From Blastocatellia bacterium (lineage in GTDB: Bacteria; Acidobacteriota; Blastocatellia; Chloracidobacteriales; Chloracidobacteriaceae), in assembly GCA_019695185.1 (NCBI GenBank), contig JAIBAN010000052.1, forward strand, positions 1-57,850: 57,850 bases of DNA. The letters run 5' to 3'. Below, one piece after another: positions 25,840-32,911 of the stretch. Numbering within the stretch: the stretch's first letter is position 1; every line of letters starts with the position of its first letter. Position numbers and translations under genes: made by a program. The notes under the pieces are model-generated. The model searched no databases. It worked only from the letters and a program-made list of their open reading frames with translations, and was not told the origin of the DNA.

Positions 25840-27084
25840 ATGTATTTGGAAGCCCGGCAACGTTTTCCGAAACAGCTCCTCAGAATCTTTATGAGTCAGA
25901 ATGACTGGAAATCATGGCTTCGCATTTGGGCTGGCTGGACAGTCGTCGCACTGTTCTTCATGGCCCAGGTGTATGTCATGTACTCCAGCCTCAAGGAACG
26001 ACATCCCACTTCGACGTTCCCCTGGTATGAGTCGGTTGTTTCGCAATTCACTTACTGCTACGCCTGGATTATCGGCACCAAAATTGTGCTGTGGCTGGGG
26101 AAACGGTTTCCCCTGTCCCACGAACGCATGGTCCGCAACATCACAATTCATGCGCTGGGGAGCTTTTTGCTGTCCTGTTTCATGCACTTTATCCACAGCC
26201 TGACCGTCATCCGGCTGATGGCCGACTTTTCCGTTTCACGGGAACTTTATTTTATCCTGGTCAATTGCCATCTGGGGATTCTCATCTACTGGGTTATCCT
26301 GCTGCTTGACCATACGTGGCAATATTCCCTCAAGTACCACAAAGAAAAGTTGCAAGCGTCCCAGCTTCAAACCCAGCTTGCGCAAGCCCAGCTTGACGCC
26401 CTCAAAATGCAACTCAACCCGCATTTTCTGTTCAACACACTCAATTCCATCTCAACCTTGCTGCTTTTCGACGCCAAAACCGCTCACACTATGGTGGCCC
26501 GGCTAGGTGATTTTCTCCGTCTCACACTCAAAAATTCCGGGACCAACCTGGTTTCGCTTCAACAGGAGCTTGAATTTCTCAAATGCTATCTGGAAATCGA
26601 GCAGACCCGGTTTCAGGACCGTCTCACTGTTGAATATGACATTGACCCCTTGGCCCTGGGATGTCAGGTGCCCAACCTTTTTTTACAGCCGATTGTTGAA
26701 AATGCACTCAAACATGCCTTGGGTTCACGGGCGGATTCCGGTTGCATTGTGATTTCCGCCACCTGTGGCACCGACCGCCTGGAGGTTCAGGTCTACGACG
26801 ACGGGCCGGGATTGCCGCCCGCCGGGCTCTCCGAAGGCATTGGTCTTTCCAACACCCGTTCGCGGCTTCAGCATTTATATGGCAATCAATTTACCTTCAC
26901 TATGCAAAACCTGACTCCGCATGGATTGCGCGTCCGGTTTGAATTACCAATGGAAAGTCCTGGGAGTCCTAGGAGTCTGGGGAGTCTTGGGAGTCTGGGG
27001 AGTCTGGGGAGGTTTGGGAGTCCTGGGAGTCTTGGGAGTTCTGAGAACCTTGGAAGCCCCCAAACCAAAGAAGTGTCGGAATGA
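25840..27084 (+). CDS. LytS/AlgZ-type sensor histidine kinase
   Basis: This is a membrane sensor kinase of the His_kinase/LytS family. About four transmembrane helices fill residues 25-165, followed by a coiled linker, the phospho-acceptor box LNPHFLFNTLNSISTLL, an N box PIVENALKHAL and a G box DDGPGLPP...GIGLSNTRSRL. The catalytic domain ends near RVRFELPMES. The last roughly 38 residues (SLGSLGSLG-type) are encoded by a nonamer repeat arm, with the stop in the repeat core. The ATG at 25891 (MSQNDWKSW) is an alternative start. It is paired with the response regulator that follows. Confidence 0.9.
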   Translation: MYLEARQRFPKQLLRIFMSQNDWKSWLRIWAGWTVVALFFMAQVYVMYSSLKERHPTSTFPWYESVVSQFTYCYAWIIGTKIVLWLGKRFPLSHERMVRNITIHALGSFLLSCFMHFIHSLTVIRLMADFSVSRELYFILVNCHLGILIYWVILLLDHTWQYSLKYHKEKLQASQLQTQLAQAQLDALKMQLNPHFLFNTLNSISTLLLFDAKTAHTMVARLGDFLRLTLKNSGTNLVSLQQELEFLKCYLEIEQTRFQDRLTVEYDIDPLALGCQVPNLFLQPIVENALKHALGSRADSGCIVISATCGTDRLEVQVYDDGPGLPPAGLSEGIGLSNTRSRLQHLYGNQFTFTMQNLTPHGLRVRFELPMESPGSPRSLGSLGSLGSLGRFGSPGSLGSSENLGSPQTKEVSE

Positions 27085-27179
27085 CAAAGTGGCAAAGTGA
27101 CCAAGGTTTTCTGACTCCCCAGACTCCCAGGACTCCCCAGACTCCCAGGACTCCCCAGACTCCCAAGACTCCCAAGACT
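26956..27179. repeat. Inverted nonamer element between kinase and regulator genes
   Basis: The left arm has about ten ggagtct(t/g)g-type nonamers (26956-27048) and the right arm gactccc(a/c)-type nonamers (27113-27179), around a core of about 65 bp. The left arm is translated as the C-terminal tail of the histidine kinase. The right arm ends 20 bp before the response-regulator start. Confidence 0.9.
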
Positions 27180-27198
27180 GGCCCAACGAGGTAACTGT

Positions 27199-27954
27199 AT
27201 GACGCAAATCCGAACCATTATTGTTGATGATGAACCGTTGGCCCGTGTGGGCCTGCGGGCGATGATTAACGAAGACCCTGATTTTGAAATCGTCGGCGAA
27301 TGTTCGACCGGGCGAGGCGTGGTCAAAGCCGTTCAGGAAAACGAGCCGGACCTGCTCTTTCTGGACGTGAACATGCCGGAAATGGATGGATTTACGGCAC
27401 TGGCTTCGCTGGGAACCGAGAAAATTCCCCATGTCATCTTTGTCACGGCCTTTGACCACTATGCGTTGCAGGCGTTTGAGGTCTATGCAATTGACTACAT
27501 TCTCAAGCCATTTGACCGGGACCGCTTTGAACGCGCCCTGCGGCGGGCCAAACAGCACATTCGCCGCGAACAACAGGACAACCTGAACAATAAAATGCTC
27601 GAAATGCTGGAGGACTTGCGGGGAAATTCGCGGTTCCTGGACCGGATTGTGGTCAAAAACGACGGGCGCGTCTTTTTTGTCAAAACCGACCGGCTGGAAT
27701 GGGTCGAGGCCGAAGGAAACTATATCCGGCTGCATGTCGGGAAAGAGTCCTACCTCTTACGCGAAACCATCAGCAATCTTGAGCGGCAACTGGACCCGCG
27801 CAAGTTCCTGCGGATTCACCGCTCGGCCATCGTCAACATTGACACCATTTCGGAAATGCAGCCGCTTTTCCACGGCGATTATCGGGTGCTGCTTCGGGAC
27901 GGTACCCAATTGACCCTGAGTCGCAACTACCGAAAAGAGTCATTCGGCCTCTAA
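27199..27954 (+). CDS. LytR/AlgR-type response regulator
   Basis: The 251 residues comprise a receiver domain (IIVDDEPLARVGLRAMI; phospho-Asp in LLFLDVNMPEMDG; VTAFDHYA; lysine in YILKPFD) and a C-terminal LytTR DNA-binding domain (FFVKTDRLEWVEAEGNYIRL, FLRIHRSAIVN, LTLSRNYR). It is co-directional with the LytS-like kinase and almost certainly its partner. The targets are unknown; the adjacent TonB receptor or Sia-like cluster are possible. Confidence 0.92.
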   Translation: MTQIRTIIVDDEPLARVGLRAMINEDPDFEIVGECSTGRGVVKAVQENEPDLLFLDVNMPEMDGFTALASLGTEKIPHVIFVTAFDHYALQAFEVYAIDYILKPFDRDRFERALRRAKQHIRREQQDNLNNKMLEMLEDLRGNSRFLDRIVVKNDGRVFFVKTDRLEWVEAEGNYIRLHVGKESYLLRETISNLERQLDPRKFLRIHRSAIVNIDTISEMQPLFHGDYRVLLRDGTQLTLSRNYRKESFGL

Positions 27955-27960
27955 CCAAAC

Positions 27961-28122
27961 CAAGTCTGGGGAGTCTGGAGGGTCTGGGAAGTCAAAGCCA
28001 AGTGACAAGTGACAGGTGACAAGTGACAAGAAAAAATCCTGCTGCTGGATAGCTGTTACTGTTTTCTGCTCCAGACTCCCCAGACTCCCCAGACTCCCCA
28101 GACTCCCCAGACTCCCCAGACT
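27961..28122. repeat. Nonamer element enclosing GACAAGT heptamers
   Basis: A left arm of gtctgggga nonamers (27961-27993), a run of gacaagt heptamers (about 28001-28030), then a core and a right arm of gactcccca nonamers (28072-28122). The stretch tgacaagaaaaaatc following the heptamers recurs at 44297-44335. Confidence 0.85.
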
Positions 28123-28327
28123 TTCTTCCCCAGCTTTCCTCAACTTCTTCAAAAAAATGTTTGAGGCGCGCTGATTCTTTGGTATTTTTCCCGGCATCAA
28201 TTTCACAAAAGTCCTCCCAACCAGCATTTGCTGATTGGGATGCCCGCCAGCCAGTCAGTTTGATCTCAGCGGTTTTGCTTCACGAACTTCAGAAATTTTG
28301 AAGCCATCTGCCTCCAGGAGTTCCTTG

Positions 28328-28873
28328 ATGACCCAGGACATCTTCGCTCTGTATCAAAGGTACTGCAATCAAAAGGTTTTTCTTGCCTTCAAAGGTCCGC
28401 TTTCGCAGGAAATCCTGGTTGAACTTGGCGATTTCCTGAAAACCAAACTGATTGTTGATAAAAAGGTGAAGAAGGTCTTTCACATTTTTATCGAGATGGC
28501 CCAAAACGTCCTTCATTATTCCGTCGAACGCGAAGAAATCGGAGACACCGGGATTGAGGTGGGAGTCGGGCTGGTGATGGTCACGGAGACTGCCGACAAT
28601 TATCTGGTGATTTCCTGCAACAAGGCTGAAATCCAGCAGGCCGAGAAAATCAAAGCCCATTGCGATACCATCAATCAGGCTTCGGAAGAAGAGTTGAAAC
28701 GGCTTTTTTCCGAGCAGCGGCGCGGCTTTCCCGCCGATGGCAGCAAAGGTGCCGGACTGGGTTTTATTGATATGCGGCGCAAGTCCGACCGGCCACTTGA
28801 ATATGCACTTCATCCGATTGATGAAAAATTTGTTTTCCTCACCCTGACGGTGACGATAGAGAAAGGGAACTAA
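28328..28873 (+). CDS. siaB: SiaB-family protein kinase
   Basis: This is a GHKL-fold kinase of the Sia partner-switching type; in Pseudomonas, SiaB phosphorylates SiaC. The 181 residues have an N-box-like FIEMAQNVLHYS at about 54-65 and a G-box-like DGSKGAGLGFIDMRRKS near 139-155. The ATG at 28328 has the ribosome-binding site aggag 7 nt upstream; an earlier in-frame ATG at 28235 lacks one. siaC follows after 8 bp, giving the standard B-C order. It opens a probable five-gene operon ending at the 35174 terminator. Confidence 0.85.
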   Translation: MTQDIFALYQRYCNQKVFLAFKGPLSQEILVELGDFLKTKLIVDKKVKKVFHIFIEMAQNVLHYSVEREEIGDTGIEVGVGLVMVTETADNYLVISCNKAEIQQAEKIKAHCDTINQASEEELKRLFSEQRRGFPADGSKGAGLGFIDMRRKSDRPLEYALHPIDEKFVFLTLTVTIEKGN

Positions 28874-28881
28874 ACAGCACT

Positions 28882-29256
28882 ATGGAAAACCTGGTCATTG
28901 AAAAAACCAAAGTGACGCCCAGCATCAATTTCAATGCGGTAAGCGGAGAAATGGAAATCGCCGGGGAGTCGTACCCGGAAAATTCGATGCAGTTTTACCA
29001 GCCGGTCTTCAAGTGGCTGACCGAGTTTTTTGAACAGGCAAGCGGGGGCTGTGTCTTTAATTTCAAACTGCAATATTTCAACACCAGCTCCTCAAAGTGT
29101 ATTCTCAACATTCTGGAAATTCTGGAAGATGCCAATAATGGCGGGAAAACAGTCACACTCAACTGGTACTACCAGGAAGATGATGAGGATATGCTCGAAA
29201 GCGGGCAGGAGTTTGGCGAGGATATGACCTTGCCCTTTAATTACATTTCCTATTAG
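28882..29256 (+). CDS. siaC: SiaC-family regulatory phosphoprotein (DUF1987)
   Basis: The 124 residues match the DUF1987/SiaC fold: an N-terminal TPSINFNAVSGEMEIAGESYPEN, then FKLQYFNTSSSKCILNILEIL, and the acidic WYYQEDDEDMLESGQEF. The threonine of YFNTSS is residue 68, the position phosphorylated in Pseudomonas SiaC. In that system SiaB phosphorylates SiaC, SiaA dephosphorylates it, and the unphosphorylated form activates the diguanylate cyclase SiaD. It lies 8 bp after siaB. Confidence 0.88.
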   Translation: MENLVIEKTKVTPSINFNAVSGEMEIAGESYPENSMQFYQPVFKWLTEFFEQASGGCVFNFKLQYFNTSSSKCILNILEILEDANNGGKTVTLNWYYQEDDEDMLESGQEFGEDMTLPFNYISY

Positions 29257-29374
29257 GGTCTAAGGTCTAGGGTCTAGGGTTTCGAAATTTTGGATGGTTT
29301 TGTGGTTCGGAATTATATCTGCTTTGGATTCAAAACCCTAGACCCTGAACCCTAGACCCTGAACCCTAGACCCT
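29255..29374. repeat. Inverted heptamer element, CCCTAGA family
   Basis: agggtct units at 29255-29283 oppose ccctaga/ccctgaa units at 29335-29374, around a core of about 50 bp with a ttcgaaa motif. It overlaps the last base pairs of the siaC stop region and ends about 15 bp before the kinase start. Confidence 0.85.
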
Positions 29375-29388
29375 TACTGCTGAAAGGG

Positions 29389-30630
29389 GTGCCTGTGGCC
29401 AGCGATAGCGAGCGAAAAACAAAAATTCAGGAGATTTTTGAAGACGAGCACCGGGTTGCCGCCGAAGCCGAAGCCGCCCTCGCCAATCCCGACCTGTCTG
29501 CGGAAGAATTCCGCGAACAGTTCAAGCTGCTCACCAAAAAGTACAAAAGCCTGCTCAAGCAGGCGATTAAAATCACCTCCATCGGCGATTCCACCCAAAG
29601 CAAGCTGATTAAAACGCAACAGCAGCTTGACCAGCAGTATGAGGAACTGGAAAAGAAAAATCAGACCCTGAATGAGAAAAATGACGCTCTGGTCCGGGCG
29701 CACGAAGCCCTGCTGCAATCACAACAAAAAGCCGAATCCATCTTTTCAGCCCTGACCGAAGCCCTGCCCGGCACGGTGCTCGACAACAAGTATCGGCTCG
29801 ATACCAAAATTGGGTCAGGCGGTTATGGAGCGGTTTTCAAATCCACCCACCTGACCCTCAACCGCGAAGTCGCCATCAAGGTGCTGCAACCCAAATCCGG
29901 CCCGGTGACGCCCAATGACCTGGAGCGTTTTCGCCGCGAAGGAATTTCCGCCTGCCGTATCACTCATCCCAATGCAGTGGCGGTTTCTGATTTTGGCATT
30001 TCCTCAACCGGGATTGCCTATCTGGTCATGGAACTGCTGTATGGTCGGACCATTACCGAGGAATTACAGGAAGCAGGAATCATGACCCCGACCCGTGCTG
30101 CCGAAATCCTGATTCCTGTGTGCAATGCTTTGGATGAGGCCCATTCCGCCGGTATCGTGCATCGGGATATCAAACCCGACAACATTTTTCTACACCAGGG
30201 GCCAACCGGTGAAATCGTTAAGGTACTTGATTTCGGGCTGGCCAAGTTGATGGGCAATGAAACTCAGATGAACGACATGGCTGACCTGACCCGTGGCGTC
30301 ATTGTGGGAACCCCCACCTATCTGCCCCCGGAGCGCCTGAGTAATCTGCCTTATGACGGGCGGGCGGATATTTACAGCCTTGGGATTGTGCTCTATCAGA
30401 TGCTGACCGGCAAGCCGCCCTTTATCCTGAAAAAAGGCAATATTGGTGCGTTGGTGACGGCCCATCTGTTGCAGCAGCCGCCACCCATTCGTGAAAACCG
30501 ACCAGAAATACCGGAAGAACTGGAAACATTTGTCCTGCGAACGCTGGCAAAGATTCCAAGTAAACGGCCCACTGCCAAGGAGTTTGGCGAAGAGTTGGGA
30601 AAATACATCCCAACGAAAAAGAAAAAATAA
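29389..30630 (+). CDS. Serine/threonine protein kinase with N-terminal coiled coil
   Basis: This is a Hanks-type kinase. Of its 413 residues, about 15-125 form a charged coiled coil (QQLDQQYEELEKKNQTLNEK) and 140-405 the kinase domain: glycine loop GSGGYGAVF, lysine in VAIKVL, catalytic HRDIKPDN, DFGLAK and the APE-equivalent LPPERL. No transmembrane helix is seen, so it is probably cytosolic. It starts at a GTG with aaagggg upstream; GTG 29395 is an alternative. Lying between siaC and an FHA-phosphatase gene, it may provide the phosphothreonine read by FHA domains nearby; that link is inference. Confidence 0.92.
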   Translation: MPVASDSERKTKIQEIFEDEHRVAAEAEAALANPDLSAEEFREQFKLLTKKYKSLLKQAIKITSIGDSTQSKLIKTQQQLDQQYEELEKKNQTLNEKNDALVRAHEALLQSQQKAESIFSALTEALPGTVLDNKYRLDTKIGSGGYGAVFKSTHLTLNREVAIKVLQPKSGPVTPNDLERFRREGISACRITHPNAVAVSDFGISSTGIAYLVMELLYGRTITEELQEAGIMTPTRAAEILIPVCNALDEAHSAGIVHRDIKPDNIFLHQGPTGEIVKVLDFGLAKLMGNETQMNDMADLTRGVIVGTPTYLPPERLSNLPYDGRADIYSLGIVLYQMLTGKPPFILKKGNIGALVTAHLLQQPPPIRENRPEIPEELETFVLRTLAKIPSKRPTAKEFGEELGKYIPTKKKK

Positions 30631-30632
30631 AG

Positions 30633-30789
30633 TCTTTGCCTTTTGCCTTTTGCCTTTTTGTTTGAAGGGTTGTGCATCGGTGGCGACGGTCCCCTGTCAC
30701 AATCCACCGCAGGGACAGAACCAACCAAGTCCAAATCTGCAACCCACAACGGACAAAATCGCAAATCGCAAATCGCAAATCGCAAATGG
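30633..30789. repeat. Short heptamer runs, TTTTGCC and GCAAATC families
   Basis: ttttgcc units at 30633-30659 and four gcaaatc units at 30757-30789, ending 10 bp before the next start. The core includes the palindromic-looking ggtcccctgtcac...cgcagggaca. Confidence 0.7.
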
Positions 30790-30798
30790 AAGCCCCCC

Positions 30799-32769
30799 AT
30801 GCCTGTCACTCAAATCAAGGGAACACCCATTCTGATTTATAGCTGTAAAGACACGCCTGCAAGCCAGGTTGTGATTACCAAAGAGGTGTTTACCATCGGG
30901 CGGGGCGGGGACAATGATTTACAGATTCTGGACCCGCAAATTTCCCGCCGCCATGCCGAAATTCAACGCACCCCGCAAGGTGAATACCTGCTGCGTGACC
31001 GGGGCAGCACATCGGGAACCTTTGTCAACAACACTCGCATTGGGGAATATCTGCTCCGACCGGGCGACCGGTTTGTCCTGGCCGACCTTTCAGTTGCCAA
31101 TCTGCAATTTGTGGTCATGCCAGCCGAGCCGGTGAGTCAGTTTGATGAATCAACGCCAACCTTGCGGACCGGTTCCGGCACGCTGGCTGGCTTTGGAGAG
31201 TCGTCGGAAACCATTCCCACCAAACGGACCGAGCCTTTTGCCCCAACCTCAGGGCAGCATCCCACCGTTCCGTTAAAGTCAGGGATGGCTCCGGAACTGG
31301 CCGGACTGGCCGGGCTTTCACTACCGCCCGGAAATCCGGGTGAACCGTCGGTCGAAATGAAAATCAACGACCGGCAAACCAAGTTCCTCAATCTGGAGTT
31401 GCTGCGCGAACAGTTGAAGGTTGCATCCAAACCAAGCACCGACCAGACATTGCAGCGGCTGACCAAACTCTATGAGATCACCCATGCCCTGCTGCCCGCT
31501 AAAAGTGTCAGGGAAATGGGTCAAAAATGGCTGGATGCACTCTTTAGCTGCCTCCCGGTCGAAAAAGGCGCGATTATGCTCTACAACCCGCAAACGGGTG
31601 AGTTGGAGCAATTTATGAGTCGTGACACGAAAGGCCGACCCGACCCGATTGAGGTGAGCAGCACAATTGTCGAGCAGACCTACCGGGAAAACCTGGCTAC
31701 ACTCTCGCGCGATGCCCGCAATGACGAACGGTTCGCCTCACGCCAAAGTGTCATGATTCAAAACATCCGGTCGGTCCTGTCGGCCCCCATCAGCTCCAAC
31801 TTGCGGGTTTGGGGAGTCTGTTATCTTTTTAACAGCCGGGCGGTGGCGCAGTTCAACTCCGAAGACCTGGAGTTTCTCATGGCAACCGCACGCGAAGCCG
31901 GGCTCGTACTGGAAAACCTCCAATTGGTTGGCCATCTGGAGGCAATGGTAGCCGAGCGGACTGCCGAAGTCGTCGCCCAGCGGGATGAAATCCAGCGCAT
32001 CAACACTCACGTCATGGACAGCATCCGCTATGCTGAACGGATTCAGCAGGCTATTTTGCCGACCCAGCAGCGGGTGGACCAGATGATTCAGGACAACTTC
32101 GTGCTCTTTCGCCCGAAGGATATTGTTTCCGGAGATTTTTACTGGTTCCACGAAGTCAACGGTGTGGTGATTGCCGCCGTGGCGGACTGCACTGGACATG
32201 GCGTGCCGGGAGCCTTCATGTCCATGATTGGCAACACGCTGCTCAATCAAATTGTGATTGAAAAGCATATCCTGGACCCCGCCCTGATTTTGGAAAACCT
32301 CCATAACGGAGTCCGCGAAGCCTTGCGCCAAACTCAGGCAGACAGTGAATCACAGGACGGCATGGATGTTTGCCTGTGCCGGATTGAACCAGGTCAGGTC
32401 ACGTTTGCCGGAGCCAAACGGCCACTGTACTGCGTTCCCCTGAACGGGTCGCCTCTTACCCTGGAAGAAATCAAGGGTGACAAACGCTCGGTGGGCGGGA
32501 TGCAAAAAGAAGCCCGGAGAACCTTTACCAATCAGACCATCGCGGTTGGTTCCGGGCTCATGCTCTATCTCACGTCAGACGGGTTTGGCGACCAACCCAG
32601 CCCTGAAGGGGCCAAATACGGCACCCGCAGACTCAAAGAACTGCTCAGTTCGTTTGCCCATCTTCCCGCCCGCGAGCAATTTGACACCCTCGTGAGCGAA
32701 CTTGACCGGCATCAAGGCACGGAGGTGCAACGCGACGACTTGAGTGTGATTGGAATCCGGGTTGTGTAA
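30799..32769 (+). CDS. FHA-GAF-SpoIIE protein phosphatase (SiaA-like)
   Basis: The 656-residue protein joins an FHA domain (about 25-110; canonical TIGRGGDNDLQI and QISRRHAEI), a linker, a GAF-like domain (about 225-385), a coiled coil with SIRYAERIQQAILPT, and a PP2C/SpoIIE phosphatase domain (about 430-656) with DFYWFH, VADCTGHGVPGAFMSMIG and LTSDGFGDQ metal-binding aspartates. In the Sia scheme it is the phosphatase that would reset SiaC, here with FHA and GAF replacing the membrane HAMP sensor. The ATG at 30799 was chosen because upstream residues are repeat-derived. Confidence 0.9.
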   Translation: MPVTQIKGTPILIYSCKDTPASQVVITKEVFTIGRGGDNDLQILDPQISRRHAEIQRTPQGEYLLRDRGSTSGTFVNNTRIGEYLLRPGDRFVLADLSVANLQFVVMPAEPVSQFDESTPTLRTGSGTLAGFGESSETIPTKRTEPFAPTSGQHPTVPLKSGMAPELAGLAGLSLPPGNPGEPSVEMKINDRQTKFLNLELLREQLKVASKPSTDQTLQRLTKLYEITHALLPAKSVREMGQKWLDALFSCLPVEKGAIMLYNPQTGELEQFMSRDTKGRPDPIEVSSTIVEQTYRENLATLSRDARNDERFASRQSVMIQNIRSVLSAPISSNLRVWGVCYLFNSRAVAQFNSEDLEFLMATAREAGLVLENLQLVGHLEAMVAERTAEVVAQRDEIQRINTHVMDSIRYAERIQQAILPTQQRVDQMIQDNFVLFRPKDIVSGDFYWFHEVNGVVIAAVADCTGHGVPGAFMSMIGNTLLNQIVIEKHILDPALILENLHNGVREALRQTQADSESQDGMDVCLCRIEPGQVTFAGAKRPLYCVPLNGSPLTLEEIKGDKRSVGGMQKEARRTFTNQTIAVGSGLMLYLTSDGFGDQPSPEGAKYGTRRLKELLSSFAHLPAREQFDTLVSELDRHQGTEVQRDDLSVIGIRVV

Positions 32770-32778
32770 GGGAAAAAC

Positions 32779-32892
32779 AGGACTGAGGACTGCGGACTGC
32801 GCGATTCTTCCAGCCTGATAAAAGACTGAAGAATCAATCAAATAAATATCGTGCGCTTTGGTTTCCACGCTCAGTCCTCAGTCCTCAGTCCT
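32779..32892. repeat. Inverted heptamer element, GGACTGA family
   Basis: ggactga-type units at 32779-32800 and inverted tcagtcc units at 32870-32892 flank a core with a gattcttc...gaagaatc hairpin. The right arm ends 20 bp before the TPR gene start. Confidence 0.85.
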
Positions 32893-32911
32893 AAAAAGAG
32901 AGGAAATCGCT

